Source: Salegentibacter sp. Hel_I_6 (GTDB taxonomy: Bacteria; Bacteroidota; Bacteroidia; Flavobacteriales; Flavobacteriaceae). From it: a stretch of DNA of 64,000 nt. This document shows, piece after piece, positions 36,899-44,603 of the stretch (the stretch's first letter is position 1; each line of letters opens with the position of its first letter). The notes beneath the pieces were generated by a model. The model was given only the letters and a program-made list of their open reading frames with translations, ran no database searches and had not been told where the DNA came from. The DNA lies in contig NZ_JQNQ01000001.1 of assembly GCF_000745315.1 (NCBI RefSeq), positions 124,001-188,000 on the forward strand, given 5' to 3'. The translations under genes were made by a program, and so were the position numbers.

Positions 36899-38023
36899 GT
36901 GAAACCTGCTGCTCACGAGGTGGCCCAGGTACTGGAAAGGAACACGGAATCTTTATCCAAATACTGTTACAACAGCTGGCAGGCAAGAACCCTGCACGCC
37001 TTGCGTAAATGCCGCACTGCTGCCCTGGGTGGCCATATCGACCGCTGTAACAACCCTTCCTGCCATAGGCTCCATCTTAGTTATAATAGTTGCCGGAACC
37101 GCCATTGTCCCAAGTGCCAGGGACATAAAAAGGAGGAATGGATCCGGGCACGGGAAGAAGAACTCCTAAACGTGCCTTACTTCCACGTGGTCTTCACATT
37201 GCCATCAGCGCTCAACCGCCTATGCCTGTACGAACCTAAAAAAATGTATGGCCTACTCTTCAAATTAGCCTGGCAGGTGGTTCAGGGTTTTTCATCGAAC
37301 CATAAATTCCTGGGTGCCAAACCGGGGATGATCGCCATCCTGCACACCTGGGGGCAAAACCTTTCTTTACACCCACACCTGCACTGTATTGTTCCCGGGG
37401 GTGGTATTGCTCAAAGCGGTCAATGGAAATCTGCAAAAAGCAAAGGTAAATACCTGTTCCCGGTTAAGGCTATGAGCACCGTTTTTAGGGCTCGTTTTGT
37501 GGCTTCCCTTCGCAAGGAACTGGAACCGCAATCCAAAGACTTCTACGAAAGCCTTTTTAAAAATGATTGGGTAGTTTATTGTAAACAACCCTTTTTAGGT
37601 CCAGCCCAGGTGGTGGAATACCTCGGTCGCTATACCCACAAGATCGCCATCAGTAACCACAGAATTAAAAACCTGGATAATGAAAGCGTTATATTTGCTG
37701 TAAAGGACTACCGCCACGGGGGAAGAAAATCCTTGTTGCGTTTATCCGATGCAGAATTCATCAGGCGGTTCGCGCTTCACATACTTCCCAAAGGATTTGT
37801 TCGCATACGGCATTATGGAATCTTGAGTTCCTATCATAAAAAAATTACACTTACCCAGCTACAGAAAAGACTGGGACGAGTACAACTCACAGAGCGTAAA
37901 CCACTTCAACACCGCCTGTGCCCGGTATGCAAGAAAGGAAAATTGGTGACCCTTACTACCTTTACCCCGCGAGGCCCACCAGGATACTGGATGGAAAAAC
38001 TAAGAAAACAATCAAATAAATAA
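36899..38023 (+). CDS. IS91-family transposase (zinc-binding, HUH/Y2), copy 2
   Basis: This 374-residue protein is identical to copy 1, with the zinc ribbon, HPHLH motif and tyrosine region intact. It starts at a GTG two bases after the recombinase stop, so expression is probably coupled. Confidence 0.92.
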   Translation: MKPAAHEVAQVLERNTESLSKYCYNSWQARTLHALRKCRTAALGGHIDRCNNPSCHRLHLSYNSCRNRHCPKCQGHKKEEWIRAREEELLNVPYFHVVFTLPSALNRLCLYEPKKMYGLLFKLAWQVVQGFSSNHKFLGAKPGMIAILHTWGQNLSLHPHLHCIVPGGGIAQSGQWKSAKSKGKYLFPVKAMSTVFRARFVASLRKELEPQSKDFYESLFKNDWVVYCKQPFLGPAQVVEYLGRYTHKIAISNHRIKNLDNESVIFAVKDYRHGGRKSLLRLSDAEFIRRFALHILPKGFVRIRHYGILSSYHKKITLTQLQKRLGRVQLTERKPLQHRLCPVCKKGKLVTLTTFTPRGPPGYWMEKLRKQSNK

Positions 38024-38322
38024 GTATGAAAAACGATCCTTCCGGGCGTAACAGGAAACCTATGGCTCAAAACGATCAAAATTGTATTAAATCCTATAAG
38101 TACCAGGGAAAAACCATAGTAAAAAGCAGCTTGACCTTAGGTCAATAGCCAAAAGCCGATATCTTGCATAGAGGCTAGGTTTACTATCCGACAAATACTA
38201 CCTCCTAAAAACAGACTAATCCCCATATATGGCTGACCGGCAAAGAACCGGTTTAGTCAACAGGGCGTTCATGTTCGGCCGTTCCGGCCACACGAACGCT
38301 TAGTTATTGTGCTTAGTATTTT

Positions 38323-39051
38323 TTATTGACTTACTTTTCTAATTATCATAAATCCTGGATAGTCGCATAAATCTATTCGTAAATATTTAACTTTAATTGA
38401 TTTTAATTTTTCTCCATTTAGGGTTAATTCCGTATGCCAATCTCTTGAAACAGGGAAAATTATTGGTCGTATTAAAGTTTCATTATCTGCTTTGAAATTC
38501 AAATTCCAAATCCACTTTTCATTTTTTTTGTCAGCTTGATGTGTTCCGCAATTCCATAATTTAATTGTCGAATTTCCATCTGTCTTTTCAGTCGATTTTA
38601 AAGTTTCTACAAGTGGTTTAAACATATAAATTTGTGAATCATCAATAAATTTTGGAAAATTTTTGAAACCTACTTTTTTCCAAAATTTCTCTGAATTTTC
38701 GGGTTGACAATATAATTTAGCAACTAAAATTCCATTTTGTTTTAAAATATCTAAAGTTCCGTCTATTAACTTTTTCGCAATTCCTCTTTTTCTTTCCGAT
38801 GGTTTTATCTCTGCAATATCAATCTCTACATCTAAGTCAGAAGCTCTAAATACTACAAATCCGATTGCATAATCATTTTCCGTTATAATATTTAATCGTT
38901 TATCTCTAAAAGCTTTTGGTATCATACTCCAATTTGAGTAGAATCCACTTCCAGAATTATTCCACTCCTCAATCAACCAATTTTCAATATCAGCAAGATG
39001 TTTTTCGGTAGGATTAAAGTTTAATTTTAGCACGATTTCAATATTAAGCAC
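38323..39051 (-). CDS. GNAT acetyltransferase with extra C-terminal domain (cassette 9)
   Basis: The 242-residue protein has a GNAT domain (about 1-150) with the acetyl-CoA-binding segment RGIAKKLIDGTLDIL and the family-typical SEKFWKKVGFKNF. About 75 further residues (TIKLWNCGTHQADKKNEKW onward) form a beta-rich domain unknown to me. GNATs are frequent integron cargo. The substrate is unknown. It is the last cassette of the array. Confidence 0.82.
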   Translation of the reverse strand: MLNIEIVLKLNFNPTEKHLADIENWLIEEWNNSGSGFYSNWSMIPKAFRDKRLNIITENDYAIGFVVFRASDLDVEIDIAEIKPSERKRGIAKKLIDGTLDILKQNGILVAKLYCQPENSEKFWKKVGFKNFPKFIDDSQIYMFKPLVETLKSTEKTDGNSTIKLWNCGTHQADKKNEKWIWNLNFKADNETLIRPIIFPVSRDWHTELTLNGEKLKSIKVKYLRIDLCDYPGFMIIRKVSQ

Positions 39052-39113
39052 AACTCGTTATATCCCAAATAATTTATTTTTTTAATAAGAAATATGCCGG
39101 GATAAACGCAGTT
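39040..39113. repeat. attC-like site 10 (short terminal site, array boundary)
   Basis: The core AATATTAAGCACAAC (39040-39054) pairs with the left end of cassette 9 at 14 of 15 bases. The site is short: AACTCGTTATATCCC (39052-39066) pairs with GGGATAAACGCAGTT (39099-39113) around an AT-rich 32-base loop. No cassette follows, as no matching partner core is found to its right. Confidence 0.6.
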
Positions 39114-39195
39114 TTCCCAAATATAAGACATTAAAGGGAAAGGAGATTACGGGTAATTGTAAATGATTAAAAATTGTAGTTTAAAAAATTATTGA

Positions 39196-39474
39196 TTATC
39201 GGAATAAATCATTGTCGAAAAATTCTACAAGATTTATCCCGATAATATTACAGAATTCTTGAATAGAATAAATAGTAATACCTCTACCAGATTTAGCACC
39301 AGTTTTTGGATTGGTTTTGATATGACTTTCCCAACGATTTATGATTTGTTTTTCAACATTATACTTTCTAACAAAATCCATTTGAACAGGACCTGTTGTT
39401 TCTTCACGCAATTGTTTAATTCTTGTAGCTATTTTATTAGCAAGGATAATATTCTCTTCGGTAAGTTCAGCCAT
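39196..39474 (-). CDS. XRE-type HTH regulator
   Basis: The start is the ATG at 39474 (MAELTEENIILANKIATRIK); a TTG at 39483 would add three residues. The 92-residue protein has a helix-turn-helix with IKQLREETTGPVQMDFVRKYNVEKQIINRWESHIK, then IYSIQEFCNIIGINLVEFFD, the typical end of Cro/CI-like single-domain regulators in Bacteroidota. A strong palindrome (39502-39533) lies 28 bases upstream and may be its own operator. It stands just outside the cassette array with no obvious partner gene. Confidence 0.8.
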   Translation of the reverse strand: MAELTEENIILANKIATRIKQLREETTGPVQMDFVRKYNVEKQIINRWESHIKTNPKTGAKSGRGITIYSIQEFCNIIGINLVEFFDNDLFR

Positions 39475-39501
39475 ATACGGCAATGTCGAAAAAGTAAGAA
39501 A

Positions 39502-39533
39502 AAATATAGTAAACCATTTGGCTTACTATATTT
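39502..39533. promoter_or_regulatory. Candidate operator: perfect inverted repeat upstream of the XRE gene
   Basis: AAATATAGTAA (39502-39512) and TTACTATATTT (39523-39533) are perfect 11-base arms around a 10-base spacer that itself contains CC...GG. Position just upstream of a small HTH regulator suggests autoregulation. No U-tract follows on the coding side, which argues against a terminator. Confidence 0.55.
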
Positions 39534-39593
39534 ATTTTTATATATTTACTTCATTATAATATATTTGCGAACTTCTTAAAATAAAATATTAGA

Positions 39594-39735
39594 AGCATTC
39601 GCTTTGAATCTCAAGTAGAAAACTGGTAATTTTTAGCAACGAGATGATAAGCAAGGATGCTCACGACCTAGGCGTGGGCTCTCTTATCGTTGCAAGGTAT
39701 ACCAGTACCTCTACTTGATAAGTTGAGTCTCCACG
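39594..39735. other. Highly structured non-coding element of unknown type
   Basis: A large interrupted palindrome. TCAAGTAGA (39611-39619), CTGGTA (39623-39628), GCAAC (39636-39640) and GATAAG (39646-39651) pair with CTTATC (39683-39688), GTTGC (39689-39693), TACCAG (39700-39705) and TCTACTTGA (39710-39718). A small CACG/CGTG hairpin sits at the tip. Possible identities are a structured RNA or a recombination or transfer origin. I do not recognise it. Confidence 0.6.
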
Positions 39736-40194
39736 CTTTTTTTGGTTTATACTCGCCTTAATTTTCAAAGTAATCTTCTTCAATTTATAATAAAGTCTCG
39801 CTTACATTAAAATACTTCCTTTAGGCCATAATGGCTGACAGTAGCTATTACTGTATTCACTAATTCTTGTTTGCGGGAACAAGGAAATCTTATAAACAAT
39901 CCCGTGGGTTGCTGTTATGTGCCCTAATATTTATAACAGCTTTGGGTGGGACAAGCCCACTAGCCCCCAATGGGGGGAATAAAATAGTGGGCTTTTGGGA
40001 AAATTTGATTTGGGTTAATAGGTGTTAACGCAAAGGGTCATTAAGTTAGCGAAAAAAATTGTTATGTAAAGAAAAAATGAATTAGCCTTAGTTAAAGGTG
40101 TTAAGCCAAAAAGCCTTCCCCTAAGATTGGAGTCTGAGCGGGGAAGGCCTAAGCTTAAATAAAACAATGTTTCATTAAAAACACACGTAAAATT
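39736..40194. other. Long susC leader region with two hairpins
   Basis: The region holds no gene. An imperfect nested hairpin (AAGCCCACTA at 39953-39962 with TAGTGGGCTT at 39985-39994, enclosing CCCCC/GGGGG) is followed by T residues and could end upstream transcripts. A second stem (TTAAGC and GCCTTCCCC with GGGGAAGGC and GCTTAA, 40101-40158) lies 37 bases before the susC start and may control its translation. Confidence 0.5.
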
Positions 40195-43185
40195 ATGAAA
40201 AATAATTACTCGCGCCTCAAATGGGTGGCGCTAATTATTCTTGGTGGGATACTCTTCTTCCTATCAAAGTCTGCACAGGCAGCAACCATTACTCCCCTTC
40301 CCTTGCAGCAGCAAGCAGTAGTGGGTGTAGTACAAGATCAGAACGGCCTTCCCATTCCAGGCGTAACTATAACGGTTAAAAATACCAGTAGAGGAACAGT
40401 AACTAACCTGGATGGCGAGTATAGTATTACTGCCCCTGCCAATGGGACTTTGGTTTTTTCTTATATAGGTTTTAAAACTGTAGAAATTCCGGTAGATAAC
40501 AACGAAGAAATTAGTATTCAATTAGAGGAGGATGTTTCTGCCCTTGGTGAAGTGAAAATTAATGCTGGTTATTATACCACAACTGAAAGGGAACGTACAG
40601 GGAATATTTCAAGAGTTACCGCAGAGGAAATAGAACTACAGCCGGTGGTGAGCCCCATACAAGCCTTGCAAGGGAGAATGGCTGGGGTTGAGATTACTCC
40701 CGGAGGCAGTAATCCAGGGACAGCTTCCACCATTAGAATAAGGGGCACAAACAGCCTTCGAGAAGAAGGAAATTTCCCATTGTATATTATTGACGGTGTC
40801 CCTATTAATTCAATCCCCGTAGAGACTAACACTATAATAGGGAATGCTGGTTTAGACCCACTCAACAACCTTAATGTTTCCAATATAAAAAGTATTGAAG
40901 TTTTAAAGGATGCTGATGCTACTGCTATATACGGGTCGCGTGGGGCTAACGGGGTGATCTTAATCACCACCAAAAAAGGAAGAGGAATTGGCACCGGCAT
41001 CGAAGCAAATTTTTATACCGGTGTAACGACTGTCCCGAATCGATTGGATTTATTAAACACCCAAGAATATCTAGAAATAAGAAGAAGAGCTTTCGAGAAT
41101 GATGAAGTTGAACCGACGGAGAATAATGCTTATGATCTATTATTGTGGGACCAGGATCGGTACACTGATTGGCAGGATTTTTTATTTGGGGGCACATCGG
41201 AGACCACTAATGCCAATTTAACTTTCTCAGGAGGAGACGAATATACTTCTTATAGATTAGGTGGTTCTTATTTTACCCAGGGTACGGTCTATCCAGGAGA
41301 TTATGATTATCAAAAGGTAACCGGTAATTTAAATCTTAATCACCAGTCAAAAGATGATAAATTCAATTTAAACCTTTCGGTTAATTACGGGGTAGATATT
41401 AATAATTTAGTAGGGAATATAAATCTTACTTCATCCATTTCAAGGCTGCCCCCCAACGCACCTGAAGTTTTTAATGATGATAATACTTTAAACTGGGAAG
41501 AGTGGTCATTGGCCGGTTTGGATAATCCACTTGAAGGGAATTACAACAATAGTGTAACTACCACAAATAACCTTATCACCAACTTAAGTTTATCTTATAA
41601 ACTTATTTCCAATTTACGATTTAAAACCAATTTAGGTTACACTTCATTTGATAGTAAAGAGAACATAAAGTTACCGAGACGTTCTTATAACCCGGCAGAA
41701 GCTATTGACAATAGTTCATCACATCTATATACCAAAAGGAAATCTTGGATTATAGAACCGCAGCTTATCTATAATACGAGCATAGGAAAACTAAGTATAG
41801 AATCTATTATAGGTGCTACACTGCAGGAAAATAACAGTAATCGAATAAGGTTTCAGGGAAGTGGTTATTCCTCTGAAATTCTCATTGGAAATTTAGCAGC
41901 TGCCGAAAGAATTCTAAATGCTGAAAGTGTAACTACAGAATACAGATACAGTGCCTTGTTTTCACGCATAGGTATCAACTGGCAGCGCAAATACTATATT
42001 AATTTAACGGGGCGTCGGGATGGTTCTTCACGATTTGGTCCGGACAACCGTTTTTCAAATTTTGGTGCAATCGGAGCTGCATGGATTTTTTCTGATGAAC
42101 CATTTATAAAAAAAGCATTCCCGTTCTTATCTTTTGGTAAATTTCGAGGCAGTTTTGGAACCACAGGAAATGACCAGATTGGTGATTATGGTTACCTTGA
42201 TGCCTACGAGGCTACTGTTGGACCAGGAGGTTTATACCCTACCACACTGGCAAACCCCAATTATTCATGGGAGGAGAATAAAAAGCTTGAAGGTGCTGTA
42301 GAGCTTGGCTTTTTTGAAGATAAATTTAGATTAGGTGTAAGTTGGTACAGAAACCGATCTGACAACCAGCTGGTCGGCTATCCTCTTCCGGCTATTACAG
42401 GGTTTAGCTCAGTCCAGGCTAATCTCCCTGCCACTGTAGAAAATACAGGCTGGGAAATTGAGGCTACTAGTGAAAACTTCAGGAATGACAATTTTCAATG
42501 GCAAACTTCTTTTAACATAAGTTTTCCTCGTAATGAATTGGTAAACTATCCCGACCTGGAACAATCATCTTTTGCCAATACCTATAAAGTTGGCCATCCT
42601 TTAAATATATCGCTTTTGTATGAATATACGGGACTTGATCCTGAGACTGGATTTTATACAGTACGGGATGTTAATGATGACGGCAGTTTTGATTATCAGG
42701 ATCGAACAATAATACAGGATTTGAATCGAGACTTTTTTGGTGGTATAAATAACTCCTTCTCCTATAAAAATTTCTCATTTCAATTTTTATGGGAATTTGT
42801 AAAACAAAAAGGACGGTTTACTGTCTTTAATGCAGGTAGGCCTCGGAATGTATCGACTAAGGTTTTACCTGCTTTAGAAAATGAAGGTAATTACCAGACC
42901 ATTTCTCAATCAAGACAGGCAAATACTGCATTTAACTTTGTAGAAAATTCTTTATTTCCTATCCAGGATGCTTCATTTCTTAGATTAAAAACTATTTCTC
43001 TCGGCTATAATTTATCTGAAGAATTTCTAGATAAAATAGGCATTGAACAATTGAGACTTTTTACTCACGGACAAAATCTAATCACACTTTCCCCTTATGA
43101 AGGAATGGATCCTGAGTTTCCTTCTTCTGGCTCTAGTTTTAGAACGTTGAAAACAATTACTGGAGGCTTACAAATAATTTTTTAA
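40195..43185 (+). CDS. SusC/RagA-family TonB-dependent outer membrane transporter
   Basis: The 996-residue protein starts with a signal peptide (WVALIILGGILFFLSKSAQA). A carboxypeptidase-D regulatory-like domain (VVGVVQDQNGLPIPGV, TVTNLDGEYSI) comes next, then the plug (IRIRGTNSLREEGN, SRGANGVILITTKKG) and a 22-strand barrel ending in a terminal F. SusC proteins import oligosaccharides or peptides with their SusD lid, powered by TonB. Start of an operon with susD (10 bases on) and an M16 peptidase gene. The peptidase suggests a peptide substrate, as for RagAB; no glycosidase is nearby. Confidence 0.95.
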   Translation: MKNNYSRLKWVALIILGGILFFLSKSAQAATITPLPLQQQAVVGVVQDQNGLPIPGVTITVKNTSRGTVTNLDGEYSITAPANGTLVFSYIGFKTVEIPVDNNEEISIQLEEDVSALGEVKINAGYYTTTERERTGNISRVTAEEIELQPVVSPIQALQGRMAGVEITPGGSNPGTASTIRIRGTNSLREEGNFPLYIIDGVPINSIPVETNTIIGNAGLDPLNNLNVSNIKSIEVLKDADATAIYGSRGANGVILITTKKGRGIGTGIEANFYTGVTTVPNRLDLLNTQEYLEIRRRAFENDEVEPTENNAYDLLLWDQDRYTDWQDFLFGGTSETTNANLTFSGGDEYTSYRLGGSYFTQGTVYPGDYDYQKVTGNLNLNHQSKDDKFNLNLSVNYGVDINNLVGNINLTSSISRLPPNAPEVFNDDNTLNWEEWSLAGLDNPLEGNYNNSVTTTNNLITNLSLSYKLISNLRFKTNLGYTSFDSKENIKLPRRSYNPAEAIDNSSSHLYTKRKSWIIEPQLIYNTSIGKLSIESIIGATLQENNSNRIRFQGSGYSSEILIGNLAAAERILNAESVTTEYRYSALFSRIGINWQRKYYINLTGRRDGSSRFGPDNRFSNFGAIGAAWIFSDEPFIKKAFPFLSFGKFRGSFGTTGNDQIGDYGYLDAYEATVGPGGLYPTTLANPNYSWEENKKLEGAVELGFFEDKFRLGVSWYRNRSDNQLVGYPLPAITGFSSVQANLPATVENTGWEIEATSENFRNDNFQWQTSFNISFPRNELVNYPDLEQSSFANTYKVGHPLNISLLYEYTGLDPETGFYTVRDVNDDGSFDYQDRTIIQDLNRDFFGGINNSFSYKNFSFQFLWEFVKQKGRFTVFNAGRPRNVSTKVLPALENEGNYQTISQSRQANTAFNFVENSLFPIQDASFLRLKTISLGYNLSEEFLDKIGIEQLRLFTHGQNLITLSPYEGMDPEFPSSGSSFRTLKTITGGLQIIF

Positions 43186-43195
43186 AACTAATCTT

Positions 43196-44602
43196 ATGAA
43201 AACGAAATTACCAATAAGCATTTTAACGATTTTGATCTTGAGTTTTTTATTAATCTCCTGTGAAGATTTCGTTGAAGTAGATTCTCCCAACAACAAATTA
43301 ATTAGAGACGAGGTTTTTGGGAGTGATGAAACTGCTATTAGTGCCATGCAAGGTATTTATAATGAACTGTTTGTTGCAGATTTTAGTGGCGGTTATACCC
43401 GTAGCGTCACGTTTCTATCTGGCTTATCGGCGGATAACATACAGAATATAACAACTACCAATCCTGAGCGCATGGCGTTTGAGGAAAACGAATTATTCCC
43501 AGACAACCAAAATAACCTCGCTTTGTGGTCAAGTGCTTACAACATAATTTATATGGCTAATTCCTATATAGAAGGAATAGAGAATGCAGAAAATCTCTCT
43601 CCAGATCTTATTTCGCAATTAAATGGAGAAGCAAAATTTATTCGAGCATTCACCTATTTCTATTTAGTAAATCTTTATGAGGAAGTGCCTCTGATTTTAA
43701 GTACAAATTACCAGAATAATGAACTGGCACCAAGAGTCTCCGCAAGTGAAATCTATAAGCAAATAATAGATGATTTAGAAATTTCCAGGGAATCATTAAC
43801 TGTGGAGTATCGAAATGCAGATCGGACCCAGGTTAACAAATTTGCTGCTACTGCCCTATTGGCCAGGGTATATCTATACTTAAAGGATTGGGAAAAAGCA
43901 GAAGAACTAAGTTCGCAAGTTATTGCTGAAGAAAGCCTTTATGAATTACCGGATGATCTTGACGAGGTTTTTCTAGCCAATAGTAGAGAAGCTATATGGC
44001 AAATTTCCCCGTTAGGAAATGGATCAATCGTTACTCATACCAATGAAGGAAATCTTTTTATAATAGATCCTTTCTTTTCCTTCTTTGCGATTGCTAAACT
44101 TCCGGAAAGTTTATTAACCGATTTTAGGCCAGAAGACAAAAGATTATTGAATTGGATAGATTATAATGCTAGTAGGGATGCCTATTTCCCTTATAAATAT
44201 AAAATTAGAAATAGCAGCGAACTTCCAATCCTGGAAAACTCGATGGTATTACGCCTGGCAGAGCAGTTCTTAATTCGATCTGAATCCAGGACTGAACTCA
44301 ATGACCTCCCAGGGGCTAAAGAAGATTTGGATCAGATTCGAACTAGAGCTGGTCTGGATCCTATATCTGAAATATTTCCGGAATTGAGTAAAGAGCAACT
44401 ATTAAAGGAAATAGCAGATGAGCGCAGAAGGGAATTATTTTCGGAATGGGGTCATCGGTGGCTAGATTTAAAACGAACTGGAAGAGCCAGTACAGTTTTA
44501 GGAAATAGTAATCCTACGTGGGAAGATACAGATGTACTTTATCCAATACCTGCCCAGGAGCGAATGAAGAATCCCAACCTTTCTCAAAATCCTGGTTATT
44601 AA
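43196..44602 (+). CDS. SusD/RagB-family substrate-binding lipoprotein
   Basis: The 468-residue protein has a lipoprotein signal (ILTILILSFLLISCEDF). Helical TPR-like repeats of the SusD fold follow, with the typical ISAMQGIYNELF and AKFIRAFTYFYLVNLYEEVPL segments and the C-terminal RRRELFSEWGHRWLDLKR motif. It forms the surface lid of the adjacent SusC barrel. Length is on the short side of the family. Its stop is directly before the peptidase gene's ATG, so the three genes are co-expressed. Confidence 0.95.
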   Translation: MKTKLPISILTILILSFLLISCEDFVEVDSPNNKLIRDEVFGSDETAISAMQGIYNELFVADFSGGYTRSVTFLSGLSADNIQNITTTNPERMAFEENELFPDNQNNLALWSSAYNIIYMANSYIEGIENAENLSPDLISQLNGEAKFIRAFTYFYLVNLYEEVPLILSTNYQNNELAPRVSASEIYKQIIDDLEISRESLTVEYRNADRTQVNKFAATALLARVYLYLKDWEKAEELSSQVIAEESLYELPDDLDEVFLANSREAIWQISPLGNGSIVTHTNEGNLFIIDPFFSFFAIAKLPESLLTDFRPEDKRLLNWIDYNASRDAYFPYKYKIRNSSELPILENSMVLRLAEQFLIRSESRTELNDLPGAKEDLDQIRTRAGLDPISEIFPELSKEQLLKEIADERRRELFSEWGHRWLDLKRTGRASTVLGNSNPTWEDTDVLYPIPAQERMKNPNLSQNPGY

Positions 44603-44603
44603 A

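Larger units (their letters stand above)
35912..38309 (+). mobile_element. IS91-type element with tyrosine recombinase, copy 2 (2398 bp)
   Basis: Same length, hairpin ends and genes as copy 1. The left flank ATACATTGTTG and right flank TGCTTAG join to a continuous cassette junction, which shows insertion without target duplication. Unlike copy 1 it lies alone in its palindrome, so its target choice does not depend on the IS110 element. Confidence 0.87.
35780..38320. repeat. attC-like site 9 (interrupted by IS91 copy 2)
   Basis: The left part (35780-35911) has core GCAGCTAAC and long arms: TATAACCGTCAGTTACGG pairs with CCGTAATTGCGGTTATA (subtype C). The IS91-type element follows ACATTGTTG, and the right core TGCTTAGTATT (38310-38320) begins cassette 9. 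Confidence 0.65.
13872..39113 (-). other. Integron-like cassette array (nine cassettes, no integrase gene in window)
   Basis: Nine units follow one another, each with one to three minus-strand genes and each bounded by imperfect palindromes of about 100-190 bp. In each unit the left core GTTnnnn... is the reverse complement of the right core ...nnnnAAC with 0-2 mismatches or a 1-base gap over 9-17 bases, while cores differ between units. For example 13872-13886 pairs with 14715-14729 at 14 of 15 positions and 25472-25486 with 25948-25962 at 14 of 15. This is what integron cassettes show, because both ends come from one attC site of the excised circle. On the minus strand each gene follows the core closely. 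The array thus resembles a cluster of attC sites lacking an integrase; the cores do not fit the canonical GTTRRRY strictly. Confidence 0.75.

Noticed and set aside
13872..39113. CRISPR array as explanation for the repeated palindromes
   Set aside because: Repeats are 100-190 bases long, differ in sequence, are 0.4-2.4 kb apart with genes between them, and no cas gene is present.
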